From Bacteroidota bacterium (GTDB lineage Bacteria; Bacteroidota; Bacteroidia; Chitinophagales; LD1): DNA of 5,937 nucleotides. The DNA is taken from positions 1 through 5,937 of the forward strand of contig CANGXE010000114.1 in the NCBI GenBank assembly GCA_947457525.1, given 5' to 3'. The notes beneath the pieces are model-generated. The model saw only the letters and a list, made by a program, of their open reading frames with translations. It had not been told where the DNA came from and ran no database searches. Every line of letters starts with the position of its first letter. The stretch's first letter is position 1. Shown here piece by piece: positions 1 to 5,937 of this stretch. A program made the translations under genes and the position numbers.

Positions 1-22
1 CTGTTAAATCTCTTCGTTCTTT

Positions 23-1909
23 TTAATTTTCTATCTCTACCACATCTGCTAGTTCGCGCACATCGTCTTTCTCTATACGCAAGTTGTCAATAATAAAATC
101 TTGACGCTGAGGGGTATTTTTGCCCATGTAATATTCCAACAAATGTTTCATCTGCTTATCTTCCACTTCTATCACAGGACTGAGCTTTATGTTATCATTG
201 ATAAACTCCCCAAACTCTTCTGGCGAAATCTCGCCCAATCCTTTAAATCGAGTAATCTCTGCTTTAGTGCCTATTTGCTCGATAGCAGCTTGTTTCTCTT
301 CTTCGGTGTAGCAGTAAATAGTCTTCTGCTTATTGCGTACGCGAAACAAAGGTGTTTCTAAAATCTTCACATGGTTATTACGAATTAAATCCGGGAAAAA
401 CTGCATGAAGAACGTGAGCAAAAGTAAGCGAATGTGCATACCGTCTACATCGGCATCGGTAGCCACCACGATATTGTTATAGCGCAAATCTTCAATGCTG
501 TCCTCGATATTTAGTGCATGTTGTAAAAGGTTGAACTCTTCGTTCTCGTAGACTATTTTTTTGGTCAAACCAAAACAGTTGAGCGGCTTACCGCGTAAGG
601 AGAAAACGGCTTGCAAATCGGGGTTGCGGCTTTTGGTGATAGAACCGCTGGCAGAGTCCCCCTCGGTGATAAACAAGGTGGTGAGCAAACGATTTTCTTG
701 CTTTAAATCTGTGAGGTGCAATTTGCAATCGCGTAGCTTCTTATTGTGTATGTTGGCTTTCTTAGCACGCTCATTCGCCAGTTTTTTGATGCCGGCTATT
801 TCTTTGCGTTCGCGTTCGCTTTGCAGAATTCGCTTCTGCAAGGCATCGGCAGTTTCGGGATTTTTGTGCAAGTAGTTGTCTAACTTCTCTTTCAAAAACT
901 CCAAAATAAATTGCTTCATGGTTTTCTCTTCGCCATGCAACTTATCCGTGCCGAGTTTGGTTTTGGTCTGCGACTCAAAAACCGGTTCTTGAATACGCAC
1001 TGACACTGCACCACAAATGGCTTCGCGGATGTCTACGGTATCGTAATCTTTCTTGTAAAAATCACGCACGGTCTTCACGATAGCTTCTTTAAACGCTTGC
1101 AAGTGCGTGCCGCCTTGAATGGTGTATTGACCATTCACAAAACTGTAATACTCTTCGCCATATTGATTGGTGTGGCTCAGCGCAATTTCAATGTCATCGC
1201 TCACTAAATGAATGATGGGATAACGCAAATTTTCCACGTCTTTTTTGCGCGATAGCAAATCATACAAACCTTTTTGCGACACGTAACGATTGCCGTTGTA
1301 CACAAAAGTAAGACCCGTGTTCAGATAAGTGTAGTTCTGAATCATCTGCTCTATGTAGTCGTGAACGTAGTGGTAGTTTTTGAAAATTTGTTTGTCGGGA
1401 ATAAATTCAATGTACGTGCCATTCTGCTCGTCTGTCATTTCTACTTTGTGGTCTTTGGTCAACTTGCCGGCTTCGAACTCCGCAATTTTCTTTTGGCCTT
1501 CACGCACCGCGTAAGCTTTGAAATAAACCGAAAGTGCATTCACGGCTTTTGTACCCACACCATTCAAGCCCACCGACTTTTTAAACGCCTTGGAGTCATA
1601 TTTCGCTCCGGTGTTAATCTGCGACACACAATCCACTAACTTACCTAACGGAATGCCACGACCATAGTCGCGTGCGCTTACTTTTTCTTTCGTCACCGAA
1701 ATCTCCACTCGCTTGCCGTAGCCCATTTGGTATTCATCAATGCAGTTATCAATCACCTCTTTCAGCAAGATGTAAATACCATCATCCATCGAAGAGCCAT
1801 CGCCTGTCTTGCCAATATACATACCGGGACGCAAACGGATATGCTCGAGCCAATCGAGCGTCCGAACTTCATCTTCGGTATATTTCGCTTCTATCTGTTG
1901 TTTTGCCAT
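23..1909 (-). CDS. parE: DNA topoisomerase IV subunit B (ParE), complete
   Basis: This is the ATPase and TOPRIM subunit of a type IIA topoisomerase, which with ParC (GyrA-like) decatenates and relaxes chromosomal DNA in the cytoplasm. The 628-residue protein has the family layout. The GHKL ATPase domain carries EVIDNCIDE at 51-59 (E51 is the expected catalytic base, N55 the Mg ligand), DYGRGIP at 81-87 and the Gly-rich lid GLNGVGTKAVNALS at 114-127. The transducer follows, with QTK at 314-316 reaching the ATP site. The TOPRIM domain has EGDSASGS at 416-423 and DADVDG at 485-490, and the C-terminal signature RFKGLGEISPEEF lies at 554-566. It lacks the large TOPRIM insert of E. coli GyrB. I chose ParE over GyrB from TPLFRVRNKQKTIYCY near 519-534 and LLEYYMGKNTPQRQDFI near 590-606, which I associate with Bacteroidota ParE. 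The ATG at 1909 places the usual short leader before the ATPase fold. parC may follow beyond the left edge, but only 22 bases remain. Confidence 0.95.
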   Translation of the reverse strand: MAKQQIEAKYTEDEVRTLDWLEHIRLRPGMYIGKTGDGSSMDDGIYILLKEVIDNCIDEYQMGYGKRVEISVTKEKVSARDYGRGIPLGKLVDCVSQINTGAKYDSKAFKKSVGLNGVGTKAVNALSVYFKAYAVREGQKKIAEFEAGKLTKDHKVEMTDEQNGTYIEFIPDKQIFKNYHYVHDYIEQMIQNYTYLNTGLTFVYNGNRYVSQKGLYDLLSRKKDVENLRYPIIHLVSDDIEIALSHTNQYGEEYYSFVNGQYTIQGGTHLQAFKEAIVKTVRDFYKKDYDTVDIREAICGAVSVRIQEPVFESQTKTKLGTDKLHGEEKTMKQFILEFLKEKLDNYLHKNPETADALQKRILQSERERKEIAGIKKLANERAKKANIHNKKLRDCKLHLTDLKQENRLLTTLFITEGDSASGSITKSRNPDLQAVFSLRGKPLNCFGLTKKIVYENEEFNLLQHALNIEDSIEDLRYNNIVVATDADVDGMHIRLLLLTFFMQFFPDLIRNNHVKILETPLFRVRNKQKTIYCYTEEEKQAAIEQIGTKAEITRFKGLGEISPEEFGEFINDNIKLSPVIEVEDKQMKHLLEYYMGKNTPQRQDFIIDNLRIEKDDVRELADVVEIEN

Positions 1910-1913
1910 AATC

Positions 1914-1921
1914 CAAAATTA
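1914..1921 (-). promoter_or_regulatory. Possible -7 element of the parE promoter
   Basis: On the minus strand TAATTTTG matches the Bacteroidota -7 consensus TAnnTTTG. It ends 4 bases before the parE ATG, so a transcript from it would have almost no leader or be leaderless. No good TTTG lies at the expected distance of about 18-21 bases upstream; the nearest TTG is only 13 bases away. This is therefore a tentative call. parE may instead be read from further upstream. Confidence 0.25.
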
Positions 1922-1930
1922 AACCGCTGC

Positions 1931-1962
1931 CACGCAATGAACTTGCGTAAATTAGTTGCGTG
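1931..1962. repeat. Nested inverted repeats of ACGCAA/TTGCGT upstream of parE
   Basis: CACGCAA at 1931-1937 is perfectly complementary to TTGCGTG at 1956-1962. A third copy, TTGCGT at 1943-1948, can pair instead with ACGCAA at 1932-1937 across a 5-base loop. Three copies of one 6-mer in 32 bases, 22 to 53 bases before the parE ATG, could form alternative hairpins in RNA or a repeated protein-binding site in DNA. No U-tract follows on either strand, so a terminator is unlikely. The function is unknown. Confidence 0.5.
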
Positions 1963-1992
1963 AAAATAAAATGCAAGCGATTGAATAGGTAT

Positions 1993-2022
1993 AGAAGAAA
2001 TCAACAGTGGGTGTTTGTTGAT
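1993..2022 (-). terminator. Weak terminator-like hairpin after the receptor/small-ORF unit
   Basis: Read on the minus strand, ATCAACA (2022-2016) and TGTTGAT (2006-2000) form a perfect 7-bp stem around a 9-base loop, followed by the T-rich stretch TTCTTCT. It lies about 30 bases after the stop of the small Cys-rich ORF and before parE, where an intrinsic terminator would be expected. Only two of the seven pairs are G-C and the T-run is interrupted, so termination may be partial or the hairpin may be incidental. Confidence 0.4.
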
Positions 2023-2051
2023 AAAAATGTAGACGGTTTATGCAGTGTAAA

Positions 2052-2195
2052 TTAGCGCTTTGGGCACTTTTTGCAGTATTTCTCTTTATACTTATAGCTT
2101 TTGCAACATTTCGATTTTTTGCCACAACATCCGGTGGCTGCTGGCGGTTGTTTAACCTGCAAGATTGGAAACGGACTTATGGACAAGTTATTCAT
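2052..2195 (-). CDS. Small Cys/Lys-rich peptide (47 aa), function unknown
   Basis: An ATG-to-TAA ORF of 47 codons starts 5 bases after the TGA of the TonB-dependent receptor, on the same strand, so the two are probably co-transcribed. The first 22 residues are uncharged apart from one Lys and include a QPPAATG stretch. The remaining 25 contain six cysteines (C23, C24, C30, C31, C41, C44; pattern CC-x5-CC-x9-C-x2-C), eleven lysines, one arginine and three tyrosines, ending in CKKCPKR. There is no hydrophobic segment, so no classical signal peptide or membrane anchor. The paired cysteines and the final CxxC suggest metal binding or thiol chemistry, and the basic charge could allow nucleic-acid or membrane-surface contact; both are inferences. 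I do not recognise a named family. No Shine-Dalgarno is visible, as is common in this phylum. A TTG three codons upstream, overlapping the receptor stop, is an alternative start. Confidence 0.66.
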   Translation of the reverse strand: MNNLSISPFPILQVKQPPAATGCCGKKSKCCKSYKYKEKYCKKCPKR

Positions 2196-2200
2196 ATAGT

Positions 2201-4435
2201 TCAAAATTTTACGCCTAAGCTAATATACCAATTTCTTCCATCTGCGGGCATCAAACCCGGACCGGGATAACCTCCAGCTCTGCGTGTAGAGTACGATGTG
2301 TTAGCCAAGTTATTTACTCCGCCTCTGAAGTTTAGGTATTTAGTCAAATTTAATGTAGCCGATAAATCCATTACATGATAGCCATTGAGCTTTCCACTTT
2401 GTCCATTAGCTGAAGCTTTCTCTGTATTGGAGGCATCTGTGTAAATACCATCCACCCAATTGATTTGATAAGTAACAGAAATAATGCGATAGGTGTAAGT
2501 TGCCCCAAAACGATTGGTAAAACGTGGAGCAAATTCTACTCGCTTGTTCTTTAGGTTTGTTTCTTCGAGCTGAGAAGTGGAAGAGTTATAGGTAATCACT
2601 TTAAAGTCAGTGTAGCGAGCATCTACATAAGCGCAAGAAGCAAACAAGCTCAAATTTCCTGCTATTTTGTGAATATTAAATGCTTGAAACAAATCTGCTT
2701 CGATGTAGCCTTCAAAACCTCTGTGATGTGCTGTGCCTAAATTCTTTTTGAGTTGAAAAGTGGTATTGTCTTCGCGAAGTTGAGTGATAGTTCCAATCTT
2801 GTTGGCATAATAGATATAAAATCCATTCACATCAAAATTGAACCACGACCCAATTTTTCCTCTGTATCCTAAGTCTGCATTAAAGCCCGAGCCATCTTTA
2901 AGTTTTGCATCTACGCTGTCGGTGGTGGCCGGAGGAGTTAAGTCAGCAAACTGAACCGGGCGATAAGCTTGTGCAAAGTTGCCATAAAAGAAAGTCTTAC
3001 CCACTACATTGTAATCTATACCGACACTCGACAAAGCAATAAACCTGGTGCGCTGCTGAGGAGTGATTAAATTTTCTGAACCATCTGATTTATAATTCAA
3101 GCGCCCTTTACCGGAGTTGTAAAGTATCTCGAAGCGAAGTCCTGTGGTCAAGCGCAATCTGTCTGTGACCTGCAATAAGTTTTCGGCAAACAAAGAAGCA
3201 TCTTGTGTTTGAAATTGCAAGGAACGCACATAAGTACTGTCCTGCAAGTTTAAGTTGTAATCAGTCCCATTGTCCCCTTTTCCTTGAAAATTTCGCTTAG
3301 TGTTTCCGTAAAAATATTTTGCACCAAATGATAATGCGTGTTTTTTATTGAAGGCAGCATATTTGAACAAATGGCGATACTCCAAACCAAAGTTGCGATA
3401 CGCATCGCGATCGAGCTGACGATTTTGATAAGCCCCGGTGGTTAAATTTAATGTATCCGACAAGTTCGCTGCTTTCACTACTCCGATACTATTTCGCTCA
3501 CCAATAATTCCGTTGGCTTTGATAGAAAAAGAATGTTGTTCGTTCAATTTCACCTCAAGTGTGATGGCAGGTACTACCCACGGCACATTAAACCAGTTTC
3601 GAGAACGTAAACTTTGTTGTGGATTTTGCGTAAACATGGAGTCAGTTAAGCCACCCGGTTGTTGACAGACATAGTTCATGTAACTTGCCTCCGCAGATAA
3701 ATTGATATTTGGAGTAAATGCGTATTGAAAACTGAGGTAGCCGTTGTGAATATTGTAAGCGTTGTTTTCTCTCCAGCCATTTGCTTTTCTGTACTGGTAA
3801 AAACCGTAATATTTAAACTTTTTTATGGTGCCGCCAAGTGAATTGAACGAGCTAAAAAGTCCGTAACTACCCAAGCTATTTCTGGTTTCAACTTCTACCT
3901 TTTTTGTTTCCGGTGCTTTGCGCAAAATGTAGTTCATCATGCCACCAAAATGTGGACCGAATTGTATCGAAGATGCACCGCGAATAATATTGATTTTCTC
4001 AACAGCCTCTAACGGTGGATTATAGTAGGCCTCGGGGTAACCAAATGGATCGGCAGCAATGTCAAACCCATTTTGTCGCACATTAAACTCCCAACTTCTA
4101 TTCGGACTTAATCCACGGCAAGACACATTTATCTGAATGCCTGAAGCATCATTTTCCCAAACTGAAATACCTGCAATTTTGCCAAATACCTGACGAGCAT
4201 TATTAGTGATTACGTTGGCGTTTGTTCGGTCTAAGTGAATAACATCGCTCTTTTTTATGGCGTGAATGATTTCGCCTTCTATTGCAGCAGGTGCACTAAT
4301 TGTATTTAGGTTTCGAGTTTCTGTAATGATTACATCAATTAGGGAAAGCTTTGTCCGCTTCGTAGTATCTTGTGTCTGAGCGTTTAGTGTTGTTAAAAAC
4401 AACAGCGCATAAAACATAACTAGTGATTTCTTCAT
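2201..4435 (-). CDS. TonB-dependent outer-membrane receptor, FecA-like (probable ferric-chelate uptake)
   Basis: This is an outer-membrane beta-barrel receptor that would import a metal chelate using TonB-ExbB-ExbD energy. From the ATG at 4435 it has 744 residues. A signal peptide (1-19, MKK then a hydrophobic core, likely cut at LNA/Q) is followed by a TonB-box-like LIDVIITE at 32-39. The plug at about 45-172 contains CRGLSPNRSWEF (106-117) and IIRGASSIQFGPHFGGMMNYILRKA (split: IIRGASSIQFG at 150-160, then PHFGGMMNYILRKA). The barrel ends in a GVNNLANTSY motif (706-715) and the terminal ISLGVKF beta-signal with a final Phe. The plug and the QQPGGLTD loop (258-265) resemble FecA-type ferric citrate receptors. 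There is no N-terminal signalling domain and no carboxypeptidase-D-like domain, so control should be by a repressor rather than a FecIR-type relay. A TTG start at 4501 would add 22 residues but lies within the promoter and would bury the signal peptide. The exact substrate cannot be read from the sequence. Confidence 0.92.
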   Translation of the reverse strand: MKKSLVMFYALLFLTTLNAQTQDTTKRTKLSLIDVIITETRNLNTISAPAAIEGEIIHAIKKSDVIHLDRTNANVITNNARQVFGKIAGISVWENDASGIQINVSCRGLSPNRSWEFNVRQNGFDIAADPFGYPEAYYNPPLEAVEKINIIRGASSIQFGPHFGGMMNYILRKAPETKKVEVETRNSLGSYGLFSSFNSLGGTIKKFKYYGFYQYRKANGWRENNAYNIHNGYLSFQYAFTPNINLSAEASYMNYVCQQPGGLTDSMFTQNPQQSLRSRNWFNVPWVVPAITLEVKLNEQHSFSIKANGIIGERNSIGVVKAANLSDTLNLTTGAYQNRQLDRDAYRNFGLEYRHLFKYAAFNKKHALSFGAKYFYGNTKRNFQGKGDNGTDYNLNLQDSTYVRSLQFQTQDASLFAENLLQVTDRLRLTTGLRFEILYNSGKGRLNYKSDGSENLITPQQRTRFIALSSVGIDYNVVGKTFFYGNFAQAYRPVQFADLTPPATTDSVDAKLKDGSGFNADLGYRGKIGSWFNFDVNGFYIYYANKIGTITQLREDNTTFQLKKNLGTAHHRGFEGYIEADLFQAFNIHKIAGNLSLFASCAYVDARYTDFKVITYNSSTSQLEETNLKNKRVEFAPRFTNRFGATYTYRIISVTYQINWVDGIYTDASNTEKASANGQSGKLNGYHVMDLSATLNLTKYLNFRGGVNNLANTSYSTRRAGGYPGPGLMPADGRNWYISLGVKF

Positions 4436-4446
4436 CAAACGACCTA

Positions 4447-4463
4447 TGTGGATTAAATCTAAA
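4447..4463 (-). promoter_or_regulatory. Second, degenerate operator-like site at the receptor transcription start
   Basis: On the minus strand the segment begins TTTAGATTTA, an exact 10-base repeat of the start of the upstream palindrome. Across 17 positions it matches that palindrome at 14. The right half has decayed to TCCACA. It lies about 10 bases downstream of the -7 element, overlapping or just after the expected transcription start, where a bound repressor would block initiation. Confidence 0.45.
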
Positions 4464-4472
4464 TAATGACTG

Positions 4473-4502
4473 CAAATGTATTTCACAAATGCAATTATCA
4501 AA
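4473..4502 (-). promoter_or_regulatory. Bacteroidota-type promoter of the receptor gene
   Basis: The minus strand reads TTTG (4502-4499), an 18-base spacer, then TACATTTG (4480-4473). This fits the primary sigma factor consensus known from Bacteroides and Flavobacterium (TTTG at about -33, TAnnTTTG at about -7). Transcription would start near 4466-4469, giving a leader of about 30 bases before the ATG at 4435. A promoter here supports separate control of the receptor from fbaB-accD. Confidence 0.68.
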
Positions 4503-4506
4503 ATTA

Positions 4507-4523
4507 TTTAGAATAAATCTAAA
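4507..4523. promoter_or_regulatory. Palindromic operator-like site TTTAGA-N5-TCTAAA
   Basis: TTTAGA (4507-4512) and TCTAAA (4518-4523) are perfect inverted arms around ATAAA. The palindrome ends 4 bases before the -33 box of the receptor promoter. The TTTAG...CTAAA form resembles binding sites of metal-dependent DtxR/MntR-family repressors, which would suit an iron or manganese response; that assignment is inference. Alternatively, with the TAATTTT that follows on the minus strand, it could be a weak A/T-rich terminator for accD. Confidence 0.5.
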
Positions 4524-4551
4524 CTGATTTTAATCATATAGATTTTCTTAT

Positions 4552-5412
4552 TTAGATGCTGAGAAAAGCAAAGAGAGCGTTTAGCTTATCTTTCAACTCG
4601 GGGCGAGTGATTATCAAATCGAGAAAACCGTTCTCCAATTGAAATTCAGAAGTTTGGAAACCTTCGGGAAGTTTGCGCTTGATGGTGTCTTCGATGACAC
4701 GTGGCCCGGCAAAACCTATCAATGCGCCCGGTTCAGCAATATTCAAATCGCCAAGCATGGCAAAAGAAGCAGTGACACCACCTGTGGTGGGATTGGTGAG
4801 CAAACTGATATAGGGCAATTTTGCTTTAGCCAACTGATTAAGTTTGGCGGAAGTTTTAGCCATTTGCATTAGGGAAAATGCACTCTCCTGCATGCGTGCA
4901 CCTCCGCTGCGGGAAATGATTAAGAGAGGTGATTTTGTGGCCAAACACAAATCGATAGCGCGAGCTATCTTCTCTCCCATCACACTGCCCATGCTACCAC
5001 CAATAAATCGAAAATCCATGGCAGCTACTACTAAATGATGATTACTGGACATTCCTTGCGCCACGCGCATTGCTTCGTTTAAACCGGTCTTGGCATTTGC
5101 TTCAATAATACGTTTGTCATAAGGTTTGCTGTCAGTAAACCCTAAAAAATCTTTAGGCACTAAACCGGCAAAATGCTCATTGTAAACACCATCATTAAAG
5201 AGAATATTGAAATACTCTTCAGCATCAATTTTTTCGTGATAGCCACACTCCGGGCAAACGTGGAAATTCTCTACTAACTTAGCATTAAGCACTGTAGTTT
5301 TGCATTCCGGACATTTATACCAAACGCCTTCAGGGGTTTCCATTTTCTCCTCCGTAGACGTTTGCACGCCTTTCTTATCTCTCTTCCACCAAGGAATGTT
5401 TGGGTCTGACAT
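4552..5412 (-). CDS. accD: Acetyl-CoA carboxylase carboxyltransferase subunit beta
   Basis: AccD pairs with AccA to move the carboxyl group from carboxybiotin (on AccB) to acetyl-CoA, giving malonyl-CoA, the committed step of fatty-acid synthesis in the cytoplasm. The 286-residue protein is close to the usual length (304 in E. coli). The N-terminal zinc ribbon has C34, C37, C53 and C56 in two CPEC units. The crotonase-like carboxyltransferase core includes FIGGSMGSVMGEK (136-148), SGGARMQE (169-176) with the following LMQMAKTSA, and PTTGGVTASFAMLGD (208-222), the Gly-Gly segments expected to shape the oxyanion holes. IGFAGPRVIEDTI follows at 232-244. The MSDPNIPWWKR start matches the short basic/aromatic leader of the family. 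Its ATG lies 9 bases after the fbaB stop with no visible Shine-Dalgarno, so it is probably translated from a shared mRNA. AccA and the biotin subunits are not in the window. Confidence 0.96.
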   Translation of the reverse strand: MSDPNIPWWKRDKKGVQTSTEEKMETPEGVWYKCPECKTTVLNAKLVENFHVCPECGYHEKIDAEEYFNILFNDGVYNEHFAGLVPKDFLGFTDSKPYDKRIIEANAKTGLNEAMRVAQGMSSNHHLVVAAMDFRFIGGSMGSVMGEKIARAIDLCLATKSPLLIISRSGGARMQESAFSLMQMAKTSAKLNQLAKAKLPYISLLTNPTTGGVTASFAMLGDLNIAEPGALIGFAGPRVIEDTIKRKLPEGFQTSEFQLENGFLDLIITRPELKDKLNALFAFLSI

Positions 5413-5421
5413 AGAATGCGA

Positions 5422-5937
5422 TTAAGCGATTGTTACATCTTTGCTCAAGTAAATATCTTGAATGGCATTCAACAAAGCCGCGCCTTCTTTCATTGGGCGT
5501 TGGAAAGCTTTGCGACCACTAATCAAGCCCATACCTCCGGCTCTTTTATTGATGATGGCTGTGGCTACTGCTTCAGCTAAATCTGTTTCGCCAGAAGAAG
5601 CTCCGCCCGAGTTGATTAAGCCTACACGCCCCATGTAGCAATTGGCCACTTGGTAGCGCGTCAAATCGATAGGGTGGTCTGTGCTCAATTCCGAATATAC
5701 TTTTTTATGGGTTTTACCAAAGTTCAAGGCATTGTAACCACCATTGTTTTCCGGCAACTTTTGCTTGATGATGTCGGCTTGAATAGTTACGCCCAAGTGG
5801 TTGGCTTGGCCGGTTAAGTCAGCAGAAACATGGTAGTCTTTCTCGGCAGTTTTGAAAGCACTGTTTCTGGTGTAGCACCAAAGTACCGTAGCCATGCCTA
5901 GTTCGTGTGCATATTCAAATGCTTTAGCTACTTCAAC
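5422..5937 (-). CDS. fbaB: Class I fructose-bisphosphate aldolase (DhnA/FbaB type), 5' part missing
   Basis: This enzyme reversibly cleaves fructose 1,6-bisphosphate to dihydroxyacetone phosphate and glyceraldehyde 3-phosphate through a lysine Schiff base, in cytoplasmic glycolysis/gluconeogenesis. The reading frame is open to the right edge and gives 171 C-terminal residues, beginning VEVAKAFEYAHELGM. Aligned to E. coli FbaB (350 aa) from memory, about 179 N-terminal residues lie outside. The Met at 5895 is internal, because the conserved AHELG motif precedes it. HVSADLTGQANHL (fragment residues 36-48) is followed by ADIIKQK; the first Lys (residue 58, codon 5764-5766) aligns with the E. coli Schiff-base lysine. 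NSGGASSGETD (109-119) and the phosphate-binding GGMGLISGRKAFQ (134-146) are intact. The stop lies 9 bases before accD. Confidence 0.94.
   Translation of the reverse strand, partial: VEVAKAFEYAHELGMATVLWCYTRNSAFKTAEKDYHVSADLTGQANHLGVTIQADIIKQKLPENNGGYNALNFGKTHKKVYSELSTDHPIDLTRYQVANCYMGRVGLINSGGASSGETDLAEAVATAIINKRAGGMGLISGRKAFQRPMKEGAALLNAIQDIYLSKDVTIA

Noticed and set aside
23..1909. Assignment of the topoisomerase subunit as GyrB.
   Set aside because: The length, the lack of the E. coli-type TOPRIM insert and the C-terminal TPLFRVRN and YYMGKNTPQRQ segments fit Bacteroidota ParE better. A phylogenetic tree or a neighbouring parC would settle it.
101..1963. Several plus-strand ORFs of 79-121 codons antisense to parE.
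   Set aside because: The minus strand codes for a full-length conserved ParE through this region. The plus-strand products show no recognisable motifs and overlap each other.
2040..2270. A plus-strand ORF of 76 codons with a hydrophobic N-terminal stretch that looks like a small membrane protein.
   Set aside because: It is antisense to the Lys-rich small ORF, and AAA/AAG codons read backwards give TTT/CTT (Phe, Leu), which explains the hydrophobicity. It also runs about 70 bases into the conserved 3' end of the receptor gene.
4528..4550. Small overlapping AATC/GATT inverted repeats just after accD.
   Set aside because: The arms are only 4 bases in very A/T-rich DNA, as expected by chance. 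They lack the repeat copy that supports the TTTAGA site.
3438..5038. Short plus-strand ORFs inside the receptor gene and accD.
   Set aside because: They lie wholly opposite strongly conserved coding sequence and have no recognisable domain or start context.
5422..5895. Aldolase gene taken as a complete 157-residue protein starting at the Met at 5895.
   Set aside because: The frame stays open to the window edge, and the upstream residues (KAFEYAHELG) match the conserved FbaB sequence, so this Met is internal.

Overview
The window looks like chromosomal DNA of a member of the Bacteroidota. The protein families point that way: a short ParE-type topoisomerase subunit, a DhnA-type class I aldolase, and a receptor whose signal peptide ends in Asn-Ala-Gln. 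So does a close match to the phylum's promoter consensus (TTTG, then TAnnTTTG) and the lack of Shine-Dalgarno sequences before the genes. I cannot place it below phylum level. Every gene I can support is on the minus strand, so the window reads biologically from right to left.

From the right edge: (1) the C-terminal half of a class I fructose-bisphosphate aldolase (fbaB), cut by the window edge; (2) 9 bases later, accD, the carboxyltransferase beta subunit of acetyl-CoA carboxylase, probably in the same transcript; (3) a 116-base intergenic stretch with a strong Bacteroidota-type promoter flanked by two copies of a TTTAGATTTA element, one inside the palindrome TTTAGA-N5-TCTAAA; (4) a FecA-like TonB-dependent outer-membrane receptor of 744 residues; (5) starting 5 bases after the receptor stop, an overlooked 47-codon ORF for a Cys- and Lys-rich peptide (CC-x5-CC-x9-C-x2-C); (6) a weak terminator-like hairpin and a set of nested inverted repeats; (7) parE, topoisomerase IV subunit B, ending 22 bases from the left edge.

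The fbaB-accD pair and parE are housekeeping genes. The accessory unit is the receptor plus the small Cys-rich peptide. The two are probably co-transcribed from one promoter whose flanking repeats resemble sites of metal-dependent DtxR/MntR-type repressors. The simplest reading is a metal-regulated, probably iron-chelate, uptake unit with an undescribed small metal- or thiol-active companion. The substrate, the regulator and the peptide's function are inferences. There is no RNA gene, CRISPR array, insertion sequence or phage gene that I can see.
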